Origin: an uncultured Sphingorhabdus sp.
GTDB lineage: Bacteria; Pseudomonadota; Alphaproteobacteria; Sphingomonadales; Sphingomonadaceae
Direction: 5' to 3'
DNA: 37,394 nucleotides
NCBI RefSeq assembly: GCF_937872355.1
Contig: NZ_CALMSV010000062.1
Location: 1 to 37,394 of the forward strand
Numbering within the stretch: position 1 is the first letter of the stretch; the number at the start of each line of letters is the position of its first letter. The notes beneath the pieces are model-generated. The model was not told the origin of the DNA and made no database searches. It saw nothing but the letters and a program-made list of their open reading frames with translations. Positions 16,227 to 25,106 of the stretch are shown here, in pieces. The translations under genes were made by a program, and so were the position numbers.

Positions 16227-18793
16227 TGGGCGCCACCTTACGCCAATTGAAGGACCGTATGCTTGAAGGTCTGCTCGGCGATGCGCAAAGTCCTGAAGCA
16301 CCGCACGGCGCGCTGTTGCTCGACATGTTGTCGGATTGGTTGCCTTACCGCGCCTTTGATCCGGCTTCGCGCATCTATTATAACAGCGGGTCCAAGGGCT
16401 TCATCCTCGGCGTGACCCCGCTCATCGGAGCCGACGAGCGTACCGGCGAGATATTGGGGCAGTTTTTTTCAGAAGGCCTGCCGGCAGGCTCCTGCCTCCA
16501 GATATTGCATCATGCTTCGCCCCGGATCAGCCGCATCGTCGCGCCCTGGTTTGCGCCGCGCTACAAACAGGGCGGCGTCTATGAAGCGATCGCGCGGCAC
16601 CGTGCCGAACGGCTCTATGATCTGGTCTGGAATTCAGGCTGCGACGATGCACCATTCCACACAAGGCATCACCAATTGTTCCTGTCATTGGGGGTGCCCT
16701 CGTCGAGCAAGATAACGATCGAGGAGCTGACCCAGACACGCGACGGCATGATGGCGATGCTGCGTTCGCTCGATCTTGGGGTCACCGAAATCGCGCCTGC
16801 TCAGCTCATCGCCTTGATCGATGACCTGACCTCGCCGACCACAGCCCCGCAGGATGATGCGTTGAGCTACAATCCGCATGACCCGATAGCGGACCAGGCG
16901 GTGCGCGGGGATATCGAACTCCAAATCTTCGAAGATCGCATGTTGCTCAAAACCGAGCGTTTTCGCGCAACCGGACGGGTGTCGAAGGGCGTTCCCGAGA
17001 TTGGCACTGTCTACCCCGATATGTTCGACGTGCGCCATTATGGCGTGCGCAATATGCCATCGCGCTGGGCGCCGTGGGAATGCGCACGGCTGATCGGCGA
17101 TCTGTTCACCGACAAGCTGCGCTTCCCCTGCCCTGCCGCTACCATGCTCTGCCTCGTCTATCCGGACCAGGAAGCAGCGGCCGCCAAGGCCGGGTTCAAA
17201 TTCATGCGCACGACAAGCCTTGCCGGCACAAAAAGCGCACGTTTCTTGCCCAAGATCGCCGAGCAGTCGGCTGAATGGAGTCATGTACAGGCAGAATTGC
17301 AGGAGGGTCGCAAGCTAGTCCGCGTTTTCTACGGCGTCACGGCCTTCTCACCCTTGGGCGATGCCGACCGCAACGAACGCGCGATCAAGTCGATCTACAA
17401 GGCGGCAGGCTGGGACCTCATCGACGAACGTTTTCTGCAAATCCAGGGGCTGATTGCAGCGATGCCGCTGACGCTCGCCGACGGGCTCGGCAAAGACATG
17501 GAAAGGCTGAGGCGGATGAAGACTTTGCTTTCAACGACCGCTGCCAATATCGCGCCGATGCAGGGCGAATATCTGGGCGGCCCGCTCCCGCATCTGATGT
17601 TCGTCGGCCGTCGGGGCCAGCCCTTTTTCTGGTCGCCCTTCGAAAATGAGGCTGGCAATCACAATGTCGCGATATGCGGCAAATCGGGCTCGGGGAAATC
17701 GGTCCTGCTCCAGGAAATGTGCGCGGCGCTGCGGGGCTCGGGCGCGCAGGTCGTTGTCATCGATGATGGTCGCAGCTTCGAGCATTCGGTCAAATTGCAA
17801 GGCGGACGCTTTGTCGAATTCACGCTCGCCGCAGGTTTTTGCCTCAACCCCTTCTCAATGATCGATCAGGCCCGCGCGCAGGACGATGAGGATTACCGCC
17901 TCGACTGTTTTGCGATGGTCAAGGCGATCATCGGCCAGATGGCGCGGCATAGTGTCCCGTTATCCGACGCCGAGCGCGGCTTTATCGATGCGGCGATGAT
18001 GAAGGTCTGGGACGCGCATGGCAGTCAGGGCTCGATCGACGCCATTGCCGGCGCGCTCGTTGCAACCGCCAATCCGATTGCAGAAAATCTAGCAGTCTCG
18101 ATCGCGCCCTATATGTCGGGCGGGAGCTATGGCGCCTTTTTTGCCGGGCAAGCAAGCCTCGATCTCACCCATGATTTTACCGTGTTCGAGATGTCTGATC
18201 TCGCAACGCGCGAGGATCTAAGGAGCGTCGTCCTTTCAGCCATCATGTTCATGACCAGCCAGGCGATGACGCGCACGCCGCGTTCGACGCGTAAATTGCT
18301 ATTAATCGATGAAGCCTGGAGCATGCTCAAGGGCGGCTCGATGGGCGATTTTGTCGAGACCTATGCCCGCACCTGCCGCAAATATGGCGGCGCGCTCGCG
18401 ACCGCAACCCAGTCGCTCAATGACTATTACAAGTCTGACGGGGCAACAGCGGCGCTCGAGAATAGCGACTGGATGCTCATCCTCCAGCAAAAGCCCGAGA
18501 CTATCGCCGATTTCAAGCGCGCCGCACGGCTCGACATGGACGACAAGACCGAAACGCTGATCCGCAGCCTCAAGCGTTCAGGAAGTGCCTATTCCGAAGT
18601 CTTCATCAAGGGTCCGGAAACCGAAGCCATTGGGCGTCTTGTGCTCGACCAATATTCGGCAACCTTGTTTTCAAGTTCGCCTGCAACCTTTGCCGCCATC
18701 GATGGCGAGCTAGCCCGCGGCCATGCGCTTGCCGATGCGATCGAGCGCATCGCCTTTCCCGACCATTTTTCCAACACCCCCGAAAGGATCTGA
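16223..18793 (+). CDS. traC: F-type conjugation ATPase TraC (VirB4 family)
   Basis: The protein has 856 residues, the normal length. It is the cytoplasmic ATPase at the base of the secretion channel that powers pilus assembly. The N-terminal half is the TraC_F_IV domain (SDWLPYRAFDPASRIYYN, GFILGVTPLIGADE). The ATPase half has Walker A GKSGSGKS at residues 486-493, Walker B KLLLIDEAWSML at about 690-701, then the family block TYARTCRKYGGALATATQS. All motifs are intact, so the protein should be functional. It overlaps traV by 4 bp. Confidence 0.96.
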   Translation: MMGATLRQLKDRMLEGLLGDAQSPEAPHGALLLDMLSDWLPYRAFDPASRIYYNSGSKGFILGVTPLIGADERTGEILGQFFSEGLPAGSCLQILHHASPRISRIVAPWFAPRYKQGGVYEAIARHRAERLYDLVWNSGCDDAPFHTRHHQLFLSLGVPSSSKITIEELTQTRDGMMAMLRSLDLGVTEIAPAQLIALIDDLTSPTTAPQDDALSYNPHDPIADQAVRGDIELQIFEDRMLLKTERFRATGRVSKGVPEIGTVYPDMFDVRHYGVRNMPSRWAPWECARLIGDLFTDKLRFPCPAATMLCLVYPDQEAAAAKAGFKFMRTTSLAGTKSARFLPKIAEQSAEWSHVQAELQEGRKLVRVFYGVTAFSPLGDADRNERAIKSIYKAAGWDLIDERFLQIQGLIAAMPLTLADGLGKDMERLRRMKTLLSTTAANIAPMQGEYLGGPLPHLMFVGRRGQPFFWSPFENEAGNHNVAICGKSGSGKSVLLQEMCAALRGSGAQVVVIDDGRSFEHSVKLQGGRFVEFTLAAGFCLNPFSMIDQARAQDDEDYRLDCFAMVKAIIGQMARHSVPLSDAERGFIDAAMMKVWDAHGSQGSIDAIAGALVATANPIAENLAVSIAPYMSGGSYGAFFAGQASLDLTHDFTVFEMSDLATREDLRSVVLSAIMFMTSQAMTRTPRSTRKLLLIDEAWSMLKGGSMGDFVETYARTCRKYGGALATATQSLNDYYKSDGATAALENSDWMLILQQKPETIADFKRAARLDMDDKTETLIRSLKRSGSAYSEVFIKGPETEAIGRLVLDQYSATLFSSSPATFAAIDGELARGHALADAIERIAFPDHFSNTPERI

Positions 18794-18798
18794 TTTCC

Positions 18799-19194
18799 AT
18801 GTCATTGACCTTGATTACTCCTATCGACCGAGCGCAGGACGCGGCGGCGAAACACCCCAGAATTCCTAAAAGCCATCGCAAGGCGATGCGGTTGCTCGCC
18901 GATGGCTGCTATATTTTCATCAAGGGCTGTGCCTTCACCGCGACCAACTTCATGATCATGCTCGGCCTGCCGCTGCTCTTCTTCCTCGCGATCTCGGGCG
19001 GCGATCTCACCAATTTCTTCATGATGCTCGAGCTTTTGGCCTCGCGTTTCCTCGATGCCGACAGCGCACGCCAAATGGCTTTTGTCGGCGACATCCAGAC
19101 CGCATTGATTGTGACCCTCACACTCATTGCGGTTCTGCGCACCCCCAAATTTGTCGCGGATGTGGCGAACGCACTCGCGCCCAAGGAACAATGA
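18799..19194 (+). CDS. Small inner-membrane protein of the tra operon, unknown function
   Basis: Not recognised. The protein has 131 residues with a basic N-terminus (HPRIPKSHRKAMRLL), a membrane segment at about 47-66 (TNFMIMLGLPLLFFLAIS) and a second at about 100-114 (TALIVTLTLIAVL). The short loop between them contains GGDLTNFFMMLELLASRFLD. It sits 5 bp after traC and 1 bp before trbI, clearly in the same operon. The F plasmid has no obvious counterpart at this place. It could help anchor TraC or act in pilin handling; this is speculation from position. Confidence 0.75.
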   Translation: MSLTLITPIDRAQDAAAKHPRIPKSHRKAMRLLADGCYIFIKGCAFTATNFMIMLGLPLLFFLAISGGDLTNFFMMLELLASRFLDADSARQMAFVGDIQTALIVTLTLIAVLRTPKFVADVANALAPKEQ

Positions 19195-19195
19195 A

Positions 19196-19627
19196 ATGGA
19201 GAACATATCAGCAACATTAGAACCGACCCCACTGGAGCGCCGGTTCGCAGGATACAGGCTCGTTACCCTCGCCAATTTCGCAGGCATTGCGATTGCGGGT
19301 CTCTGGGCGAGCTGGGCCACCACCGAACTCATCGGGCTTGGCAAGCGCGAGATTGTCACGGTCGAGCTTGCCGGGATGATGGGGAGCTTCGTCGAAGCCG
19401 AAGCCCGGAGCGGCAATCCGCCTGAAGTCATGAAGGCACGCGTCGAAGCCTATCTGAAGGCGGTCGAAATGTCAGTCGATAGGCTCGCAAAGGAAGGCCG
19501 TACCGTTCTCGTCGCCGAAGCGGTGGTCGCAGGCAGCGCGCCTGATCTAACGGCTAACGTGCGCGCCGATGTCGAACGCCGTCTGGCTTCGCCTGCACCG
19601 AAGGACAGCAGCCATGGCAAACGTTGA
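19196..19627 (+). CDS. trbI: F-type conjugation protein TrbI-like
   Basis: The protein has 143 residues from the ATG at 19196. One membrane helix lies near the N-terminus (about 22-40), followed by a periplasmic part. The sequence IVTVELAGMMGSFVEAEA, then LAKEGRTVLVAEAVVAGSAPDLTANVRADVERRL, fits the short TrbI family of F-type systems, whose loss in F alters pilus length and retraction. The position between traC and traW is the canonical one. The frame extends upstream to 19127, but those codons overlap the previous gene. It overlaps the following S26 peptidase gene by 14 bp. Confidence 0.78.
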   Translation: MENISATLEPTPLERRFAGYRLVTLANFAGIAIAGLWASWATTELIGLGKREIVTVELAGMMGSFVEAEARSGNPPEVMKARVEAYLKAVEMSVDRLAKEGRTVLVAEAVVAGSAPDLTANVRADVERRLASPAPKDSSHGKR

Positions 19628-20138
19628 CAACAAGCCGCGTCCCCGCACGCGCAATAGGCTGTTGCTTTGGGCGGCATTGGGCGGCGCTGCGCTCACCTTG
19701 AGCAATCTTGCAGCCTTTGGCCGCGACCATGCGCTTATGATCAATGCCTCGCCCAGCCTTCCCTATTGGGCGATCTGGCTCGACCGGAGCGCAACGCCGG
19801 TGCGCGGCGACATCATCCTGTTCGATCCGCCACCTTCGGCACTGCTGAAAGCGCATTTTGGCACCAAACCCCAGGCCTTCGGCAAGGAGGTATTGGGTGT
19901 TGGCGGCGATGTCGTCACCGAGTCGGCGCGCAATTTCTTCGTCAATGGCCGCTTTGTCGCGCGCGCCAAGACCCATAGCCGCAAAGGCGAGAAATTGGCG
20001 CTTGGGCCTACGGGTAAAATCCCGCACGGCTGCTATTTTGTCGCCACCACCCACAAGGACGGCTTTGATAGCCGCTACGGTGCGATCGGCTGGATCTGCC
20101 GGAACCGCGTCCTCGGCACCGGGAGGGCGATATTGTGA
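19614..20138 (+). CDS. TraF-type S26 signal peptidase (conjugal pilin-processing peptidase)
   Basis: The protein has 174 residues with an N-terminal membrane segment (about 15-34). It then has NASPSLPYW, which contains the catalytic Ser motif (Ser46/Ser48), and GKEVLGVGGD with the candidate general-base Lys91. Near the end come DSRYGAIGWICRNRVLG blocks shared with TraF of RP4 and TrhF of IncH plasmids. In RP4 this enzyme cyclises the pilin TrbC. The F plasmid itself lacks such a gene, relying on LepB, so its presence suggests a pilin processed or cyclised by a dedicated enzyme. The pilin gene is not in the window. Start at 19614 chosen because the signal-anchor follows directly; a further in-frame ATG lies at 19569 inside trbI. 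Confidence 0.88.
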   Translation: MANVDNKPRPRTRNRLLLWAALGGAALTLSNLAAFGRDHALMINASPSLPYWAIWLDRSATPVRGDIILFDPPPSALLKAHFGTKPQAFGKEVLGVGGDVVTESARNFFVNGRFVARAKTHSRKGEKLALGPTGKIPHGCYFVATTHKDGFDSRYGAIGWICRNRVLGTGRAIL

Positions 20139-20767
20139 GATATGTGATTTTGCCCCTAGCCGCGCTTTTATGCGCGCCCGTGGCGGCCCGAGACTATGGC
20201 CAGCAGGGTACGGTCTATCCGGTCATCGAGGCAGATTTGCTGCAGGCGATCCGCACCAGGCTGGGGCAACTCGAAGCAAGCGGCGAAACCGCGCGGCTCA
20301 ACCAGGAGCTGAAGCGCCGGACAATCGCTCGGGTCAACCGGCCAGAGCCGGTTGCCGGCATCGGCCTTGCCGAAAAAATGCGGGTGTGGCGCTTCGATCC
20401 CACCATCGCCATCGATCGCGATATCGTTGACGACAAGAAGCGCGTGATCATGGCGGCGGGTACGCGCGTCAATCCTTTGGATACGATCCCGCTGCGTATG
20501 CCCCTCCTGTTCCTCAATGGCGACAACCCTGCCGAAATCGCCTGGGCAATCGCGCGCTTCAAACCCAATGCGGCAAAGCTGATATTGGTGCGCGGTGCGC
20601 CACTGGAGCTCATGCGCCAGCGACAACGCCGCTTCTTTTTCGACCAGGGCGGTAAGCTCGTCGCGCATTTCGGGATCAGGGCGACCCCTGCAACGGTCGA
20701 GCAGGACGGACGTGCGCTGCGGGTCACCGAATGGCCCCTCCCCACAACCAAGAGTCCGTCGTCATGA
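20135..20767 (+). CDS. traW: F-type conjugation protein TraW
   Basis: The protein has 210 residues with a Sec signal peptide (MRYVILPLAALLCAPVAARD). The mature protein has the TraW pattern: YPVIEADLLQAIRTRL near the N-terminus, WRFDPTIAIDRDIVDDKKRVIMAAGTRVNPLD in the middle, and FDQGGKLVAHFGIRATPATVEQ near the end. TraW is periplasmic and needed for pilus assembly with TrbC and TraU. The start is a GTG at 20135 overlapping the previous stop (GTGA), with GGGAGGG upstream. The stop overlaps the traU ATG by 4 bp. Confidence 0.9.
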   Translation: MRYVILPLAALLCAPVAARDYGQQGTVYPVIEADLLQAIRTRLGQLEASGETARLNQELKRRTIARVNRPEPVAGIGLAEKMRVWRFDPTIAIDRDIVDDKKRVIMAAGTRVNPLDTIPLRMPLLFLNGDNPAEIAWAIARFKPNAAKLILVRGAPLELMRQRQRRFFFDQGGKLVAHFGIRATPATVEQDGRALRVTEWPLPTTKSPSS

Positions 20768-21783
20768 CCCGCTGGTTCAAAAAGCTGGGCCTTGCTCTTC
20801 TGGCATCGAGCCTTCTCGCTCTGTCGGCGACGCCCGTTTCGGCCGATGCAGGACCAGGCCGTTGTACGGGTAAATTTGTCAACCCGATCACCGACATCTG
20901 CTGGTCGTGCCTGTTCCCGATTTCGGTGGGCGCATTGAAGATATGGCCATCAAACCGTCCAGATCCCGACAATCCCGATCTTCCTGTCTGTCTGTGCGGC
21001 ATAAGACCCGGGATCGCGATGGGTTTCTGGGAACCGGTGCGGCTCGCTGATGTGTCGATGAAGCCCTGGTGCTTTGTCAATCTGGGCGGGATGAAGCTCG
21101 ATCCCGGTTTCGACATTGGCTTCAAGACGATGGCCGGGCCATCGGCCGTCGGCGGTGCGACCCAATATAACTCGCAATGGCATATCCATTGGTACGCCTA
21201 TCCGCTCATTTACTGGATGGAGCTTGTCGCAGATTTCCTGTGCCTCGAAACAGGTTCGATCGATATCCTCTATATCACCGAGATCGATCCGCTCTGGCAG
21301 GACAGCGAACTCACTGCGATCATCAATCCCGAGGCGGTATTGTTCGCCAATCCGCTCGCGCTTGCCGCCTGTGCTGCCGATTGTGTGCGCGCAACCACAT
21401 CGCTTCCGGTCGATGAACTTTTCTGGTGCGCGGGTTGCCAGGGCAGCATGTATCCCTTGAACGGCAATGTCTCGGCGACGATCGGCCATGTCCAGGGATC
21501 GCGGCTCGCTCTGTCACGCTTTGCCTATAAGCTCCACCGCGAGCTGGTGTCCTGGGGAACGATGGGTTCGAAGGGCTTGTGCGGCAAATATCTGATGCCG
21601 GTGATGCGCAAGCAGCAATACCGCTTCCAGCCCACCAACCCCAATCCCTTGACCAAAGGCCGCTATGCCTGCGCGCCCATCGGCGCCTCCACCACCTTCA
21701 TGTCAGCTGGACAGGTCACACCCGCCATCGGCGAGGATATGGGCTATCTGGTCTGGCGCAAACGCAATTGTTGTGCCCTATGA
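20764..21783 (+). CDS. traU: F-type conjugation protein TraU
   Basis: The protein has 339 residues with a signal peptide (MTRWFKKLGLALLASSLLALSATPVSADA). It shows the TraU cysteine pattern: GKFVNPITDICWSCLFPISVG, CLCGIRPGIAMGFWEP, then ACAADCVRA, FWCAGCQGSMYPLNG and the final RKRNCCAL. TraU is a periplasmic protein required for DNA transfer and mating-pair stability. Many cysteines make it a likely client of the DsbC-like protein in the operon. The ATG at 20764 overlaps the traW stop; the frame also opens earlier at 20731, but that start would precede the signal peptide with unrelated residues. Confidence 0.95.
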   Translation: MTRWFKKLGLALLASSLLALSATPVSADAGPGRCTGKFVNPITDICWSCLFPISVGALKIWPSNRPDPDNPDLPVCLCGIRPGIAMGFWEPVRLADVSMKPWCFVNLGGMKLDPGFDIGFKTMAGPSAVGGATQYNSQWHIHWYAYPLIYWMELVADFLCLETGSIDILYITEIDPLWQDSELTAIINPEAVLFANPLALAACAADCVRATTSLPVDELFWCAGCQGSMYPLNGNVSATIGHVQGSRLALSRFAYKLHRELVSWGTMGSKGLCGKYLMPVMRKQQYRFQPTNPNPLTKGRYACAPIGASTTFMSAGQVTPAIGEDMGYLVWRKRNCCAL

Positions 21784-22556
21784 AAATTCTCTCCCGACAT
21801 TCCGCGCTTCCGCTCGCAGCTACGCTTGTATTGGCCGTGTCCGCCTTTGCCGGGCTTGCGGCACAAACGGCCGACCAGGACATCGATCTTGAAGCGATCC
21901 GCGCGCGGGCCCGAGAACAATCAGCGGATGCACAAAATCTTGCCACAACCGCCCGACAGCGTGCGCAGGACATGGCGGCCGACGCGCAGCAAAGCACACA
22001 AGCAGGCAAGGCCAACGGTGCCACTTATGCCAAGGCCGTGCGCGCTGCATCTGCTGAGCCCAGCAAAGCAGCCTTTGATTTTGACACACTGGTGGCAGAC
22101 ACAGCTACATTCGATGACGCGCGATTGGGTGAAGCACCGCGTTTCATTGCCTTTGCTTCGCTCTCAATGCCAACGACAGCCCTTGCCAAGATGATCGCCG
22201 ATGTTCCCCGTGCCGGCGGCGTGGTGGTGTTTCGCGGCTTCCCGCAAGGCAGCGCCAAGCTCTTCACCCAAAGCATCGGCAAGGCACTGGCGGGCAAAAC
22301 CGCATCGCAAGCCGTGGGTATCGACCCCCGCTTGTTCAGCGCTTTTTCGATTGAAAGCGTGCCGGCCTATGTCGTTACCGCAAGCGATTTTGACCTCTGC
22401 GATGGCTTTGATTGCCGCACGAGCGTCCCGCCGCACGACCGGATGAGCGGCAATGTGACGACCGAATATGCGCTCCAGCGCTTTGCCGACGGCGGCGGCC
22501 CGGGCGCGCAAATCGCCCGGCTCCATCTCGACCGGCTGAAAGGCGATACGCCATGA
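21780..22556 (+). CDS. trbC: F-type conjugation protein TrbC
   Basis: The protein has 258 residues from the ATG at 21780, which overlaps the traU stop by 4 bp. It has a signal peptide (HSALPLAATLVLAVSAFAGLAAQ) and an Ala/Gln-rich helical linker. The TrbC_Ftype domain is a thioredoxin-like fold without the CxxC in the usual place: FIAFASLSMPTTALAKMI, GGVVVFRGFPQGSAK, VGIDPRLFSAFSIESVPAYVV. TrbC is a periplasmic pilus-assembly factor that pairs with TraW; in some systems the two are fused. Cysteines occur in LCDGFDC. Confidence 0.9.
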   Translation: MKILSRHSALPLAATLVLAVSAFAGLAAQTADQDIDLEAIRARAREQSADAQNLATTARQRAQDMAADAQQSTQAGKANGATYAKAVRAASAEPSKAAFDFDTLVADTATFDDARLGEAPRFIAFASLSMPTTALAKMIADVPRAGGVVVFRGFPQGSAKLFTQSIGKALAGKTASQAVGIDPRLFSAFSIESVPAYVVTASDFDLCDGFDCRTSVPPHDRMSGNVTTEYALQRFADGGGPGAQIARLHLDRLKGDTP

Positions 22557-24295
22557 AAACGCATAACCGCATATTTTGCGCGCAGCTGTTCTGCGCCGCT
22601 CTGATGGCAGCGCTTCCGGTCCCGGCTTTCGCACAGGGACAAACCGCTGCTGCCAAAGCTGAAGGCAAGGCCTTTGGACGCGAAAAAGCAAAGGCAGCGC
22701 AGGATGCGGCGACAACTACGCCAAACCCGCAGCGCTTGCCCAATTTTGAAGCTTATCCCTCGCAAACAGTCATGTACGATAATCCCGATGCCATAACGCC
22801 AAGCGCAGCGGCGCAAGCGGATGCCCACGAAGGCTATCGGAACATGCGGTCGTCGCAAGTGACCCGCGCACGTTTTGCGCCTGTGGATCTTGATGCGACG
22901 ATCGCGCGTGCCCAAGCGATCAATGACGATCCCTTGAACTATACCAGCGGGATGTCGGTGACCGGCACGCAAGGACGCTGCGTTCCCTTGCCCGGTTCTA
23001 CGGCAAGCAATGGCCGCTATATGGCGACCTGCAACACGGGCTACACCGCAACGCAGGTAACGAAAAGCTGCAAGATTCCGCTCGAAGTTTCCGTTACTCC
23101 CACCACCGCCTACACCTATTGGTGCAGCGCTGCGGGTACCGACCGCTTTAACCGTGTCGATGATTGTGCGCTGTTCGAAAACCGGCAGTGCATCGAAACC
23201 GGAACACGCCCCGGCGTCTGTCTTGTATGGGAAATAGGTCCGCTGCGCGAGCGCTACTGCATCGAGCCTGGCGAACCGGTCAGCATATTGAGCTGTCCGT
23301 CTCAAGTGACTGGCGCAACGCTACGCGCTACAACCACGCAGAATGCTGTGACGGCAGTACGCAACGAGAACCAATGCTTGGGCTTAGCATCGGACAGCAA
23401 CTGCACGCAGAGCGCAGAAACCTGCACCGACAGCGATCCCGTGACGCGGATCGTCAATGGTGTCTCGGTCACCCAGCCATGTTGGGCATGGGAGCGCCGC
23501 TACACTTGTTCGGAGTTCGCACAAGCACAGGACTGCGAGACGATCGAGGCCACAGCCGGGTGCACTCTGGTGCGCGAGGATTGCCTAACGGACGAGCCCT
23601 GCCGCACCTGGGAAAGGGTCTATGACTGCCCGCTTCCCGATGCGCCGCAAACCTCAAACCAGTTCATCTGCGATGCCGATGTCTATTGTATCGATGGAAG
23701 CTGCGAGACCATTGAGCGCGAAGCCAATGACGAATTCAAGGATGCCGTTGTTGCCTTGGAAGCAATGGCGCAGGCCAATCGCGAATTTGATCCCGATACG
23801 CTGACCTTGTTCAAGGGCGAACGCGGCACCTGCTCGTCCAAAGTCTTTGGCGTCCTCAATTGCTGCAAGGGCAAAGGTTTCCCGCTCATCCCCGGCATCA
23901 GCCTGCTGGTCGCGTTGGGCTGCAATGCGCAGGAACTGCTGCTCCACGAGCGCGATGCCAAGGGCCTTTGCGCCTATGTCGGTAGCTATTGCTCGGACTC
24001 TTTCCTTGGCGTCTGCCTCACCAAGAAGAAGGTCTATTGCTGCTTTGAATCGAAGCTGTCGCGGATCCTGCAGGAACAGGGCCGCATCCAGCTGGGCAAG
24101 CCCTGGGGCAAACCAAAGACCGAAAGCTGCGCTGGTTTTACCATCGATGAATTCTCCCGGCTTGATCTCAGCCAGATGGATTTCTCCGAAGTCTATGCCG
24201 AGTTCATGGAAGCAGCCCGCCTGCCCGACGAGCTCCAGACCGCAAACGCCATCCAGCAGAAAATCGAGGACTATTATGCAAATTCAAGTCGTTAA
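22553..24295 (+). CDS. traN: F-type conjugation mating-pair stabilisation protein TraN
   Basis: The protein has 580 residues from the ATG at 22553 with a signal peptide (QLFCAALMAALPVPAFAQG). It is strongly cysteine-rich, including CNTGYTATQVTKSCKIPLEV, SDSNCTQSAETC, and the C-terminal block CCKGKGFPLIPG, LLHERDAKGLCAYVGSYCSD and TKKKVYCCFESKLSRILQEQGR, which is the conserved TraN end. TraN is an outer-membrane adhesin that contacts recipient surface proteins and stabilises mating pairs, so the variable N-terminal half sets recipient range. It overlaps trbC by 4 bp and the following traF by 20 bp. It needs disulfide formation, consistent with the operon's DsbC. Confidence 0.95.
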   Translation: MKTHNRIFCAQLFCAALMAALPVPAFAQGQTAAAKAEGKAFGREKAKAAQDAATTTPNPQRLPNFEAYPSQTVMYDNPDAITPSAAAQADAHEGYRNMRSSQVTRARFAPVDLDATIARAQAINDDPLNYTSGMSVTGTQGRCVPLPGSTASNGRYMATCNTGYTATQVTKSCKIPLEVSVTPTTAYTYWCSAAGTDRFNRVDDCALFENRQCIETGTRPGVCLVWEIGPLRERYCIEPGEPVSILSCPSQVTGATLRATTTQNAVTAVRNENQCLGLASDSNCTQSAETCTDSDPVTRIVNGVSVTQPCWAWERRYTCSEFAQAQDCETIEATAGCTLVREDCLTDEPCRTWERVYDCPLPDAPQTSNQFICDADVYCIDGSCETIEREANDEFKDAVVALEAMAQANREFDPDTLTLFKGERGTCSSKVFGVLNCCKGKGFPLIPGISLLVALGCNAQELLLHERDAKGLCAYVGSYCSDSFLGVCLTKKKVYCCFESKLSRILQEQGRIQLGKPWGKPKTESCAGFTIDEFSRLDLSQMDFSEVYAEFMEAARLPDELQTANAIQQKIEDYYANSSR

Positions 24296-25106
24296 AAAGC
24301 ATAGCTTCCAAGCCCTCCTCGCTTTGACAATCGCAGCATCAGCGATGTCGGCTGCATTGGCACAGGTCCCGCAGCCTTCTCGCCAAACGACTGAGGCAGG
24401 TGACGCATTCTACTGTGAAGAACGCAAGCTCGGCTACTGGTTCTATTGCGAAAAGCCAAAAGCAGAACCGGAAACCATATCACCCACCCTTCCATTGGAG
24501 AGCGCCGTCACCCGGCTCGATGCGATCACCGCAGAGCTGCGCGAACTCAAGGCACGCGCGATCCTCGAACCAAGCCCTGCCAATGTTACCGCCTATATCC
24601 GCTTCCAGCGCGCGCAGCTCGATCAAGCTTCGCTGTTCAGCGATGTCTGGCAACGGGCGATCTGGCAGGACCCCGGTCTTGACTATACGCTGCAGCGCCC
24701 GGTTTCAACGCTCGGCAAGCGCCAGTGGCAGGATGCAAGGACTGCCGAACGCAATGCCGTCATGGCCAATCTCTCCAAACGCTACGGACTGTTCTATTTC
24801 TTCGCGCAAAGCTGCGCTGCCTGCAATGTGATGTCGCCGATTGTCCGGTCGGTTACCACAAATTGGGGCATGACCGTGCGCGCGATCTCTACCGATGGCG
24901 GCCCTTCGGCGCAATTTCCCGATTATGTCGTCGAGACCAACCAGCGCGCCAAAATGGGGCTTGAGCCCAAGGTGACCCCGGCCGTTGTGCTCTGGGACGC
25001 CCTGAAGGGCCGCCCCATTCCCATCGGCTACGGCGTGATGTCCGCCGACGAACTGCAGGATCGCATCTATCTCCTCACGCAAAAGGAAGCCGGACATGAT
25101 TATTAG
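24276..25106 (+). CDS. traF: F-type conjugation protein TraF (thioredoxin-like, with CxxC)
   Basis: The protein has 276 residues from the ATG at 24276, with a signal peptide (LLALTIAASAMSAALAQ). A helical middle section is followed by a thioredoxin fold: GLFYFFAQSCAACNVMSPIV with Cys180 and Cys183, and the cis-Pro segment KVTPAVVLW. The TraF of the F plasmid lost the CxxC pair, while this one keeps it, suggesting an active redox role in pilus assembly. Two further cysteines lie in FYCEERKLGYWFYCEKP. The frame extends upstream inside traN, but the signal peptide fixes the start. It overlaps traH by 11 bp. Confidence 0.92.
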   Translation: MQIQVVKKHSFQALLALTIAASAMSAALAQVPQPSRQTTEAGDAFYCEERKLGYWFYCEKPKAEPETISPTLPLESAVTRLDAITAELRELKARAILEPSPANVTAYIRFQRAQLDQASLFSDVWQRAIWQDPGLDYTLQRPVSTLGKRQWQDARTAERNAVMANLSKRYGLFYFFAQSCAACNVMSPIVRSVTTNWGMTVRAISTDGGPSAQFPDYVVETNQRAKMGLEPKVTPAVVLWDALKGRPIPIGYGVMSADELQDRIYLLTQKEAGHDY

